The notes under the pieces were generated by a model. It was not told the origin of the DNA. It did not search any database and was given only the letters and a program-made list of their open reading frames with translations. The position numbers and the translations under genes are program-made. Positions 7,837 through 15,139 of a stretch of DNA of 37,069 nucleotides are shown piece by piece. The stretch is from contig JBBIQS010000078.1 of assembly GCA_037442205.1 (NCBI GenBank), positions 1 to 37,069 of the forward strand, in the 5' to 3' direction. Every line of letters begins with the position of its first letter. The first letter of the stretch is position 1. The stretch comes from JBBIQS01 sp037442205 (GTDB taxonomy: Bacteria > Myxococcota > Myxococcia > Myxococcales > UBA5297).

Positions 7837-8736
7837 TTGAACCTTCGCCCAATCGTTCTCGCCGCCTGTTTCGCCGCCGCCTGCGCCAGCGCGCCCAAGG
7901 CCACCAAGCCGTTTGAGCTCAAGCCCGCTCCCGAAGGCGTGCTCACCGCCGGGCTGGTCGTCTCCTCCGGCACCGCCGGCGCCGAGACCCAGGCCAGGGC
8001 CCTCGCCGACTTCGTCAAGCAGGCCACCGAGAAGGAGACCCGCCCCGCGGTCTTCCCGGACTACGACTCGCTGGCCGCCGCGGTCGCCAAGGGCCAGGTG
8101 GACGTGGCCTTCATGCCGCCGATCGCCATCGTCCGCACGCTGGCCCAGGGCAAGCTGCAGCTGCTGCTCAAGGTGACCCGCGCCGGCCAGAGCACCAACC
8201 GCTCGGTGCTGTTCGTCGGGGCCAACTCCCAGCTCAAGGACCTCGAGGCGCTGCGCAAGGCGCACGATCTCAAGGTGGCCTGGGTCGATCCCTCGTCGGC
8301 CACCGGCTACATCTTCGCCAAGGCGATGCTGATCCAGCAGAAGATCGACCCCGCCGGCATCTTCGTGAAGCAGGACTTCCTCGAGAGCCACGACGCGGTC
8401 TGCAAGGCGGTGGCCGAGGGCAAGTACGACGTCGGCGCCACCTACTCCAACGATCCGCCGAGCGCAGCCGCCCAGGCCACCGGCTGTCTGCCCGCCGGTG
8501 AGAAGGCCAAGGGGCTTCAGGTCGTGGCCGCCACCGCCAATCTGCCGCTCGAGGCGCTCGCGGTGCGCGAGGGCTTCGCCGACGACCTCAAGGCCCGCCT
8601 GACCACCGCCGCCCAGGAGTTGGAGAAGACCGACGCCGGCAAGAAGGTCCTCTCCGACGCCTTCCACGCCGAGGGCTTCACCACCGTTTCGCTCGACGAC
8701 TACGACCCGGTCCGCGCCGCCCTCCAGGTCTTCTAA
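7837..8736 (+). CDS. PhnD-like substrate-binding lipoprotein
   Basis: The 299-aa product resembles PhnD/phosphate-phosphonate ABC binding proteins: LTAGLVVSSGTAG at the first strand, VFPDYDSLAAAVAKGQVDVAFMPPIA (the family's y..l..al..gkvDva.l.p), then VAWVDPSSATGYIFAKAMLI with the S(S)xSG(Y/F) ligand-loop pattern, and a late EKYDVGATY-like segment (GKYDVGATYSNDP). The signal peptide is lipoprotein-like, with Cys16 in FAAAC or Cys11 in LAAC. The start is TTG, supported by GGGAGG 6 nt upstream. No ABC permease or ATPase for phosphonate uptake is next to it, so it may be a lone sensor or binding protein. The ligand is unknown. A strong hairpin follows at 8755. Confidence 0.8.
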   Translation: MNLRPIVLAACFAAACASAPKATKPFELKPAPEGVLTAGLVVSSGTAGAETQARALADFVKQATEKETRPAVFPDYDSLAAAVAKGQVDVAFMPPIAIVRTLAQGKLQLLLKVTRAGQSTNRSVLFVGANSQLKDLEALRKAHDLKVAWVDPSSATGYIFAKAMLIQQKIDPAGIFVKQDFLESHDAVCKAVAEGKYDVGATYSNDPPSAAAQATGCLPAGEKAKGLQVVAATANLPLEALAVREGFADDLKARLTTAAQELEKTDAGKKVLSDAFHAEGFTTVSLDDYDPVRAALQVF

Positions 8737-8754
8737 GCAGCTTCGCGTTCGCCC

Positions 8755-8777
8755 GCTGCCGGCCTCTGGTCGGCAGC
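8755..8777 (+). terminator. Hairpin after the PhnD-like gene
   Basis: GCTGCCG (8755-8761) pairs with CGGCAGC (8771-8777), and GCC/GGT inside extends the stem to 10 pairs (one G-U) around a TCT loop. There is no T-tract. It separates the binding protein from the next promoter. Confidence 0.55.
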
Positions 8778-8826
8778 CGGGCGAGCTGCTCCGGGCTGCG
8801 CACGACCGGTGCCCCCGGCGAAGTCC

Positions 8827-8832
8827 TATACT
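8827..8832 (+). promoter_or_regulatory. -10 box (TATACT) for a probable leaderless transcript
   Basis: TATACT lies 10 nt before the ATG at 8843, with no Shine-Dalgarno. The geometry is almost the same as that of the paralogous permease (TATACT at 4674, 11 nt). Confidence 0.5.
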
Positions 8833-8842
8833 TCGCCCGTCC

Positions 8843-10057
8843 ATGATCCTCGCCCTCGCAGCCCGCAACCTCTGGCGCAACGGGCGCCGCACCCTCATCG
8901 CCCTCAGCGCGCTGGTGGTCGGGACCACCCTGATCTTGCTGCTCAGCGGCTTCCGCAACGGCATCGTCGATCTGATGACCGAGGGGATGATCAAGGCCCA
9001 GGTCGGCGCCTTCCAGGTCCATCGCGCCGGGTACATGGATCTGAAGGAGGCGCTGCCCACCCGGCTGGCGTTCGGCGACACCGAGGAATTGCGCCGCCGA
9101 ATCCTGGGCGTCCCGGGAGTCGCCGACCTCGCCCCGCGCATCTCCACTCTGGGCCTGGCCAGCGCCGGCCATCGCTCGTCGCTGATCCTCATCCTCGCCG
9201 GAGATCCCTCCACCGAGCGCCGGGTGCTGCCGCTGTCGCAGCGCTTCGTGGCCGGCGGCCAGCTCACCGACGAGCCGGACTCGAACAAGTGCATCCTCGG
9301 CGGCCAGCTGCTGGAAAACCTCAAGCTCAAGCGCGGCGACACCTTCTTGGTCTCGGCCACCACGCCCGAGGGCCAGAGCAACGCAGTGGACGTGCTGGTC
9401 GAGGGCTGGATCCCGGCGATGGATCCCTTCAACTCCAAGCGGCTGCTCGCCTTTCCGCTGCGCCACGCCCAGCGGCTGCTGCGGATGGACGGGCGGATCA
9501 CCGAGTACGCGGTCCAGGTGACCGACGTGCGCAAGCTGGAAGAGACGGCAGCGGCGGTGCGCGCGGCTCTCGGGCGGGAATTCGAGGTCCACACCTGGCT
9601 GGAGCTGATGCCGCTCTACCGCGATCTGATCCGCCGGCAGAACTTCGTGCTCTCGTCGGTCTCGCTGGTGCTCCTGGTGATCGTTCTCACCGGGATCGTC
9701 AACGTGATGGCGATGAGCGTCTACGAGAGAGTGCGTGAGATCGGCACGCAGATGGCGCTGGGGATGCGCCGGAGGCAGATCCTGCTGCTGTTCCTCTGCG
9801 AAGGAGCGCTCCTGGGGCTGTGGGGCGCGCTGGCGGGATCGGCGCTGGGCTTCGCGCTGGTCTCCTTCGCCGGGTATCGCGGCGTTCCCTTCAAGGCCCC
9901 GGGCACCAGCGGCACCATGCCCATGTATCCCAACCTCTCGCTCAGCTTCCTCGCGATCGTTTTGGCGTTCGTTGTGGCCGGGGCGGTCGCCGCGGCATCC
10001 GTTTCCGCGTTCCGCGCCTCGCGATTGAGGCCAGCCGACGCGCTGCGCGCCAACTGA
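8843..10057 (+). CDS. ABC permease, FtsX/LolC-MacB type
   Basis: The 404-aa product has an N-terminal helix after ARNLWRNGRRT, a periplasmic domain (about 45-265), and three C-terminal helices preceded by VYERVREIGTQMALGMRRRQI. The end FRASRLRPADALRAN is the usual FtsX-permease tail. It probably works as half of a LolCE-like or MacB-like machine with the 4691 paralog or as a homodimer. The LolA-like gene starts 17 bp after its stop, so the two are likely an operon, which points to lipid or lipoprotein movement at the inner membrane. No ATPase is encoded within 15 kb downstream. Confidence 0.86.
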   Translation: MILALAARNLWRNGRRTLIALSALVVGTTLILLLSGFRNGIVDLMTEGMIKAQVGAFQVHRAGYMDLKEALPTRLAFGDTEELRRRILGVPGVADLAPRISTLGLASAGHRSSLILILAGDPSTERRVLPLSQRFVAGGQLTDEPDSNKCILGGQLLENLKLKRGDTFLVSATTPEGQSNAVDVLVEGWIPAMDPFNSKRLLAFPLRHAQRLLRMDGRITEYAVQVTDVRKLEETAAAVRAALGREFEVHTWLELMPLYRDLIRRQNFVLSSVSLVLLVIVLTGIVNVMAMSVYERVREIGTQMALGMRRRQILLLFLCEGALLGLWGALAGSALGFALVSFAGYRGVPFKAPGTSGTMPMYPNLSLSFLAIVLAFVVAGAVAAASVSAFRASRLRPADALRAN

Positions 10058-10074
10058 ATTCAGGAGTCACGCCG

Positions 10075-10809
10075 ATGCGCCCCACGCTCCGCTCGCTGTC
10101 GTCCGCTTTGATCGCCTCGCTCGGCCTGGGATTGGCGATGCCGGCTTCCGCCGAAGAGGCCGCGGCCATCCTGAAGCGCTACGACGAGATGATGGGGCCG
10201 GCGAACTTCCAGGCCAGCGCCACCATGACCGCGCATCGCAGCGACGGGAGCGAGCGCGCCTATCAGATGCGCTTCCTCAAGAGCGGCGACGACAAGTTCC
10301 GGGTCTATTTCGACGCCCCGGCCAATGCCCGCGGCCAGGAGATCCTGCGGGTGCAGGACAACTTCTGGGTCTACATGCCCAACTTGAAGCGGGCGGTGCG
10401 GCTGGCGGCGCGCGAGAGCTTCATGGGCGGCGACTTCAACAACGCCGACGTGCTGCGGGTGAACTACTCGGCCGACTACGAGCCTTCCATCAAGTCGGAG
10501 ACCAGGGACCGGTGGGTGCTGGAGCTCAAGAGCAAGAACCCGAGCTCGGCCTACGACCGGATCGAGCTGACGATCCACAAGGGCGACTACCTGCCGCTGG
10601 AGGGGCACTACTTCGCCGCCAGCGGCAAGGAGCTGCGCGCCGCCGAGTTCAAGGACCCCAAGGACTTCCACGGCCATCGCCGCCCGAGCCTGTTCACCAT
10701 GAAGAACCTGCTCGAGGCCGGACGGTCATCGCAGATGGTGCTCTCGGACTTCAAAGTGGTCGAATCGATCCCGGCCACCAAGTTCGTGCTCACCGAGCTC
10801 GGGAAGTAG
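10075..10809 (+). CDS. LolA-like outer-membrane lipoprotein-sorting protein
   Basis: The 244-aa product has a signal peptide cleaved near MPASA-EEAA (about residue 24) and no lipobox, so it should be periplasmic. The rest is beta-rich and follows the LolA-like family used with FtsX-type permeases: a helix at about 25-40 (AAAILKRYDEMMG), TMTAHRSDGSERAYQMRFLKSGDDKFRVYF, then DNFWVYMPNLKRAVRLAARESFMGGDFNNAD. The stretch S.MG.DF.N.D is characteristic of this family. It probably accepts a lipophilic cargo released by the upstream permease. The ATG at 10075 has CAGGAG 8 nt before it. Confidence 0.82.
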   Translation: MRPTLRSLSSALIASLGLGLAMPASAEEAAAILKRYDEMMGPANFQASATMTAHRSDGSERAYQMRFLKSGDDKFRVYFDAPANARGQEILRVQDNFWVYMPNLKRAVRLAARESFMGGDFNNADVLRVNYSADYEPSIKSETRDRWVLELKSKNPSSAYDRIELTIHKGDYLPLEGHYFAASGKELRAAEFKDPKDFHGHRRPSLFTMKNLLEAGRSSQMVLSDFKVVESIPATKFVLTELGK

Positions 10810-10877
10810 TCGGGCTCGCGCCTCCGGCTCCAATCCACGCTGAGACAGCGGGCTCGAGCCTTGCTCTGCTCACCGTC

Positions 10878-11333
10878 ATGAAGGATCAAGCACCTCCGGC
10901 GATGATCATCGAGGTCGCGAGATGGTTACGGGTCCTGGGCGTCGTCGGGATCCTGTTTGCCGTGCTGCTCGGCACCGGTTGTCAGCGCTCGCCGCCTGCC
11001 AAGCGCGCCTTCTACTACTGGCGCACCACCTTCTCTCTCTCCGAGGGCGAGAGAAAGACGCTGAGCGAGCATCGGGTTGATCGGATCTACCTGCGCCTGT
11101 TCGACGTCGCGCTGGGTCGGGCCTCCGGACATGTGCAGCCGGTCGGACGCCTGGCGTTCGCGGAGCCGATCCCGACGGGGATCGAGGTCGTTCCGGTCGT
11201 GTACGTCGCCAACTCGGTCTTCGAGCACGGCGCCATTGCGGCGGAATTGGCACATCAGTGCGCCCGGGCAAGACTCCGGCCATCGAGGAGCAGCTGCGCG
11301 CTGAACGCCTCTACGCGGCGCTGTCGGGGATGA
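10878..11333 (+). pseudogene. N-terminal piece of a conserved lipoprotein (truncated)
   Basis: The 151-codon frame encodes a lipoprotein signal (...FAVLLGTGC, Cys35 from the first ATG or Cys27 from the ATG at 10902). A segment I recognise from a conserved protein of Bacteroidota and other phyla follows: AFYYWRTTFSLSEGE..., VDRIYLRLFDVAL, then EVVPVVYVANSVFE. The family normally continues for well over 100 more residues. Here it breaks near 11250, after IAAELAHQ, and the last about 25 codons look like out-of-frame translation. The adjoining frame (11258) carries the end of what is usually the partner gene. Function is unknown. Confidence 0.55.
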
Positions 11334-12259
11334 GCACGGTCGGCTCCGCCGACGAGCCGATGCTCGCTCGCGAGCTGGGCTGGCTCAAACACCAACTCGA
11401 TTCGGTGCCCTTGGAGGAACGGCTCAGCCCGAGTGCGACCTTCTTCAGATGGGCGCGAGTCCGGCTCGCCGCGCTCTACCGCCAGAAGGGAGACGTCGTC
11501 ACCTCGCTGTGCCTGAACGACCTCCATGATCCGGCGTACCTCGACCCGCGGCAGATCGATCGCCTGGTGCAGTACATGGAGAAGCCGAACAAGACCGCCT
11601 TCGAGAGCCTCGCCGCGAGCATGTACCCGGTCCCGGTGAGCGAGCTGCGCGAGCTCAAAGCCCTGAACGCCCTCTACCGGGGCGACCTCAAGACCGCCGC
11701 GAAGCTGTTCGAGGCGGTTTCGCCCAAGCAAGAGCTGTCTCTCAACGCCGATCCCTTCCTGATCCACATCCAGGACTGCCACGACTGCGACGCCGAGGCC
11801 CAGGGAAGCCGCTACACGAAGGTGCAGCTCGTCCGGCGCATGGCCGAAATGCTCGGGCAGGCCGAGGCGAATCCCGCCAAGGCGCCCGAGCTCTACTTCG
11901 AGATCGGAAACGCGCTCTACAACATCACCTACTACGGCAACTCGCGCGCGATGTACGGGACCCGGGGATTCCACTTCGCCGAGGTGCCGCCCACCTTCGA
12001 CACCAGCCACGCCGAGGCCTACTACCGCAAGGCCCTGGAGCTGTCGCGCAACCGGGAGTTCCAGGCGAAGGCCGCCTTCATGGCCGCCAAGTGCGAGTTG
12101 GGAGCGTTCTACAACTCCCGCGGCCAGTGGAATCCCGGCGTTCCCGACTTCAAGGCCGGAGTCTGGTTCCACAAGCTGCGCGACTCCTATTCCGACACCC
12201 GCTACTACCAGGAGATCATCCGGGAGTGCGGCTACTTCCGGACCTTCGTCGGCAAGTAG
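11258..12259 (+). pseudogene. C-terminal half of a conserved TPR-like protein (probably truncated)
   Basis: The frame is 333 codons from a GTG without a good ribosome site. It is helix-rich with TPR-like repeats (LNALYRGDLKTAAKLFEAVSPK; AEAYYRKALELSRNREFQAKAAFMAAKCELGAFY). It carries IHIQDCHDCDAEA, a CxxC pair, then FEIGNALYNITYYGNSRAMYG and the ending ECGYFRTFVGK. I know this C-terminus from large proteins (roughly 700 aa) encoded next to the lipoprotein family seen at 10878. The N-terminal half is absent and the frame is shifted relative to the upstream piece, so a deletion across both genes is the simplest reading. A functional short version with its own start cannot be excluded. Confidence 0.6.
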
Positions 12260-12403
12260 CTGGTTGAGTCTCCGGTAGGGCCGAGTCCCCGAAGTCGAAG
12301 GCCCGGCAGCGCTTGCCGAGGGCTCGCTCACCGGCCGCGCCGGGGTCCAGGGCCGCCCAACGTCGCGAATTCACCCGTGCTTTGGCAGGCGCGGCGCGAA
12401 TCA

Positions 12404-12423
12404 ATGTCAAGCATGCTTGACAT
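12404..12423. promoter_or_regulatory. Operator 1: 20-bp perfect palindrome over the -35 box
   Basis: ATGTCAAGCATGCTTGACAT is a perfect palindrome. Its right half contains the TTGACA -35 hexamer (12417-12422), so a bound protein would block RNA polymerase. Likely ligand: the XRE protein encoded at 14002-14193 (inference). Confidence 0.75.
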
Positions 12424-12445
12424 GACTGACTCGCGCCCTTACCTT
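12417..12445 (+). promoter_or_regulatory. Sigma70-type promoter of the XRE cassette
   Basis: A consensus -35 TTGACA (12417-12422) and -10 TACCTT (12440-12445) are separated by exactly 17 bp. The expected start near 12452 falls inside operator 2. This is the best -35 box in the window. Confidence 0.65.
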
Positions 12446-12446
12446 C

Positions 12447-12466
12447 ATGTCAAGCATCCTTGACAT
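12447..12466. promoter_or_regulatory. Operator 2: 20-bp near-perfect palindrome over the transcription start
   Basis: ATGTCAAGCATCCTTGACAT differs from operator 1 at one position. The centres are 43 bp apart, close to four helical turns, so two dimers would lie on the same DNA face and bracket the -10 box. Confidence 0.75.
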
Positions 12467-12482
12467 CGCAAAGGAACATCCC

Positions 12483-12872
12483 ATGGACGAAAGGCTTCTC
12501 ACGCCGACCTACCTGCTCAAGGTGACCCTGGGCCTGCTTGGTCTGGGCGCTCTGGTGTTGGCGGCTCTTGGATTGAGCGCTTCAGCGCTGGCGCCCCCGC
12601 TGCGCTACGCGGCGCTGGTCGCGTTGCTCGTCGCGGCCTGCGCGATCATCCCCTTCGTCGGCTACGTCTACCGAAGGATGGATGAGTTGCACCGGTCGCT
12701 GCACCAGAAGTCTTGCGCCGCCAGCTTGCCGATCATTGCCGCGCTCTCGGCCGTCCTCGGCATCCTGCAGGCCAATGGCATCGTCCCCGCCATCAGCCAG
12801 TTCTGGATGCTGGGCGCGGTCGTCGGCACCTGGGGAATCAACCTGATGATCGCCGACCGGCGCTACCGGTAG
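12483..12872 (+). CDS. Small four-helix membrane protein of the XRE cassette
   Basis: The 129-aa product has four predicted helices: two near the start (about 10-30 and 36-58, ending PFVGYVYRRMDE), and two later (about 72-88 and 95-115), with the tail NLMIADRRYR. The charged loop RRMDELHRSLHQKS is like that of small membrane proteins that commonly sit beside COG1476-type XRE regulators. The function of those is not established, and I do not assign one. The start at 12483 is supported by AAGGAA 7 nt before it; an earlier in-frame ATG (12447) is inside the operator. It is the first gene after the dual-operator promoter and lies 22 bp from the reductase gene. Confidence 0.75.
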   Translation: MDERLLTPTYLLKVTLGLLGLGALVLAALGLSASALAPPLRYAALVALLVAACAIIPFVGYVYRRMDELHRSLHQKSCAASLPIIAALSAVLGILQANGIVPAISQFWMLGAVVGTWGINLMIADRRYR

Positions 12873-12894
12873 GCCGCCACCTTCGGAGAAGAAC

Positions 12895-13950
12895 ATGTCC
12901 CAACAAGAGATCCGCGCACTGGTGACTGGAGCTTCCGGGTACCTCGCCTCCTGGATTGTCGAGAGGCTGCTCGGAGAAGGCCACTCCGTGCATGCCACGG
13001 TTCGCAGCCTGAGCGATCGCGCCAAGATCCAGCACCTGTTGGCGCTTTCGGAGCGGCACCCGGGCCGGCTCTCGCTGTTCGAGGCAGATCTGCTGACCGA
13101 GGGCAGCTTCGACCGCGCGATGGCCGGCTGCTCGGTGGTGATCCATACCGCATCGCCCTACTTCCTCGACAAGCCCAAGGACCCCGAGGCCCAACTGATC
13201 AGGCCCGCCTTGAACGGGACGCTGAATGTGCTGGCCTCGGCGAACCGAACGGAGACGATCCGGCGGGTGGTGCTGACCAGCAGCGTCGCCGCCCTCTACA
13301 ACGATGCCTGCGACGTCGGGGAGGCGGTCCAGTTCACCGTGCAGGAACAGGACGTCAATCCCAACAAGGACCTCGGCCACAATCCGTACGCCTATTCCAA
13401 GACCGTCGCCGAGCAAGCCGCCTGGGAGATCCAGAGAAAACAGGATCGCTGGCAGCTCATCACCATCCATCCCGGCGCGATCTTCGGGCCGTCGCTGTCC
13501 AAGCGCGCCGACGCCACCAGCGTCGGCATGATCATCCAGTTCTTGAACGGGTCCTTCCGCACCGGCGTGCCCAAGCTCTGGCTGGGAGTCGTCGACGTGC
13601 GGGACGCAGCCGCGGCACACGTGCGTGCGGCGGTGGTTCCGGGCGCCAGCGGGCGGTACATCGCCGTTCAGAGCAGCTTGCGCCTGCTCGAGATCAGCAG
13701 ACTCATGCGCGTCGAGGAGTTCGGGCTCGAGAACAAGCTGCCCAGGGGCGAGGCCAGCAAGGCCCTGATCTGGCTGATCGGCCCGTTGGTCGGCATGAAG
13801 CGCCGCTACGTCTCGCGCAACGTGGGCCACCCAATCCATTTCAACAACAGCCGCAGCACGCTCGAGCTCGGCATCCAATATCGGCAACCGGCGGAGACGT
13901 TCAACGAGCACATCCGCCAGATCGTCGAAGACGGCCTGCTGCGCGCGTGA
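12895..13950 (+). CDS. NAD(P)-dependent reductase/epimerase, extended SDR (dihydroflavonol-reductase-like)
   Basis: The 351-aa product has the nucleotide-binding motif VTGASGYLASWIVERL (residues 10-25), the conserved HTASP after the fourth strand (84-88), Ser129/130 in VVLTSSVAAL and the catalytic YAYSK (Y165, K169). This is the layout of the plant DFR/cinnamoyl-CoA-reductase and yeast Gre2-like branch, which reduces small aldehydes or ketones using NADPH. The substrate is unknown. It is soluble, without a signal peptide. GGAGAAG precedes the ATG. Its position between the membrane protein and the XRE gene suggests control by the same repressor. Confidence 0.87.
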   Translation: MSQQEIRALVTGASGYLASWIVERLLGEGHSVHATVRSLSDRAKIQHLLALSERHPGRLSLFEADLLTEGSFDRAMAGCSVVIHTASPYFLDKPKDPEAQLIRPALNGTLNVLASANRTETIRRVVLTSSVAALYNDACDVGEAVQFTVQEQDVNPNKDLGHNPYAYSKTVAEQAAWEIQRKQDRWQLITIHPGAIFGPSLSKRADATSVGMIIQFLNGSFRTGVPKLWLGVVDVRDAAAAHVRAAVVPGASGRYIAVQSSLRLLEISRLMRVEEFGLENKLPRGEASKALIWLIGPLVGMKRRYVSRNVGHPIHFNNSRSTLELGIQYRQPAETFNEHIRQIVEDGLLRA

Positions 13951-14001
13951 ACCTCCTTGCCCCGAGTTCGAACGCTCGACTCGGGAAAGACGCGGGACCC
14001 C

Positions 14002-14193
14002 ATGAAGAACAGACTGAGGAGCCTCCGGCAGCAGCGCGAGCTCACGCAGCAGCAGCTGGCGAACGAGTTGTCGGTGAGCCGGCAGACGATCAACTCCATC
14101 GAGACCGAGAAATATGATCCCAGCCTGGAACTGGCCTTTAGCCTGGCCAGGTTCCTCGGCGTGAGGATCGAGGACATCTTCGAACCGGAGTGA
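14002..14193 (+). CDS. XRE-family HTH regulator (COG1476 type)
   Basis: The 63-aa product is a single Cro/CI-type helix-turn-helix domain: LRQQRELTQQQLANELSVSR then QTINSIETEKYDPSLELAFS, ending VRIEDIFEPE. This is the minimal XRE form that acts as a dimeric repressor, often in small operons with a membrane protein. The ATG at 14002 gives the usual MKNRLRSLR start; an earlier frame start at 13957 adds unrelated residues. It is the last gene of the cassette, 51 bp after the reductase. It probably binds the two palindromes at 12404 and 12447, giving autoregulation. That link is inference. Confidence 0.88.
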   Translation: MKNRLRSLRQQRELTQQQLANELSVSRQTINSIETEKYDPSLELAFSLARFLGVRIEDIFEPE

Positions 14194-14363
14194 GTGCGGC
14201 GACGTATGCCGGCTTTTCACGGCGCTCGAGGTCGGGCCGGCCACGGCACCTGGCCGCCCCCAGCCAGCGGAGGCGCCGAATCATTTCGCCACAGGTTCGC
14301 ACCGGCCGAACTGGCGCAGGTGAAGCGGCCGGAGCGGTGCCAGGGAGCTTGCCTTCCCCCTCC

Positions 14364-14384
14364 GGACACCGGTAGGAGGTGTCC
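14364..14384 (+). promoter_or_regulatory. RNA hairpin overlapping the Shine-Dalgarno of the next gene
   Basis: GGACACC (14364-14370) and GGTGTCC (14378-14384) form a 7-bp stem. The loop and 3' arm contain AGGAGGT (14374-14380), the ribosome site for the GTG at 14390. Folding would partly hide that site. Confidence 0.4.
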
Positions 14385-14389
14385 AAAAG

Positions 14390-15067
14390 GTGGTTCCCTT
14401 GCGCAATTCCCTGATTTCCGTGGCCTGGGCCGGCCTGCTGGCGGCGGTGGTGGTGCTGCTGACCTTGCCGGGCTTCCGCGCCGAGTTCGAAGCGGCGACC
14501 CGCGCCCATCCCTTCCTGCTGGGCTTCGCCAAGATCGGCCTGCTCGGAACCATGGGCGAGATGCTCGGGCGGCGGCTCACCCGCGGGGAGTGGCAGTTCA
14601 CCGGCATCCGGATCCACCAGCGAGCGTTGGTCTGGGGCTTCCTGGGCCTGGTCTTCGCCGCCGTCTTCCCGCTCTTCTCCTTCGGCGTCGACGGTTTGCT
14701 CAAAGCGGGGCTCGTTCCCGGCGAGGGCTCGGCGCTGGCGGCCGCGTTCTGGAAGTCCTTCTTCATGAACGTGATCTTCGCGTTCCCGATGATGGTCTTT
14801 CACCGCATCACCGACACCCTCATCGACCAGGATCGGCTCTTCTCGAACTGGCCGCTGGTCGAGGTCTTCGTCGGGATCGACTGGAAGACCATGTTCCGGG
14901 TGGTGGGCGCCGCCTGTCTCTGGTTCTGGATCCCGGCGCACACCCTGACCTTCTCGCTGCCCCCGGAGTACCGGGTGCTGTCGGCGGCGCTGCTGGCCAT
15001 CGCCCTCGGCTTCATCATGGGCGTGGCCAACCGCAGGAAGGTCGCGGCGGCTGCGGCGTTGACGTAG
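14390..15067 (+). CDS. Conserved multi-pass membrane protein (unrecognised; Mpv17-like at most)
   Basis: The 225-aa product has about five or six hydrophobic helices: about 9-28, 42-56, 79-100, 120-142, 166-186 and 195-213. Conserved-looking sequences are FAKIGLLGTMGEMLGRRLTRG, then RALVWGFLGLVFAAVFPLF and MMVFHRITDTLID. I associate this pattern with conserved bacterial proteins sometimes annotated Mpv17/PMP22-like, but I am not sure of the family. Function is unknown. The start is GTG, chosen because AGGAGGT lies 9 nt before it; a TTG at 14399 is possible. The gap 14194-14389 holds only the hairpin above. Confidence 0.65.
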   Translation: MVPLRNSLISVAWAGLLAAVVVLLTLPGFRAEFEAATRAHPFLLGFAKIGLLGTMGEMLGRRLTRGEWQFTGIRIHQRALVWGFLGLVFAAVFPLFSFGVDGLLKAGLVPGEGSALAAAFWKSFFMNVIFAFPMMVFHRITDTLIDQDRLFSNWPLVEVFVGIDWKTMFRVVGAACLWFWIPAHTLTFSLPPEYRVLSAALLAIALGFIMGVANRRKVAAAAALT

Positions 15068-15139
15068 CCGGCAGTGGCCGCCATCGTTGTCGCTGAAGCG
15101 CATATCGATTGGCTCGCCAGAGCCAAGGGACGGGGTTTC

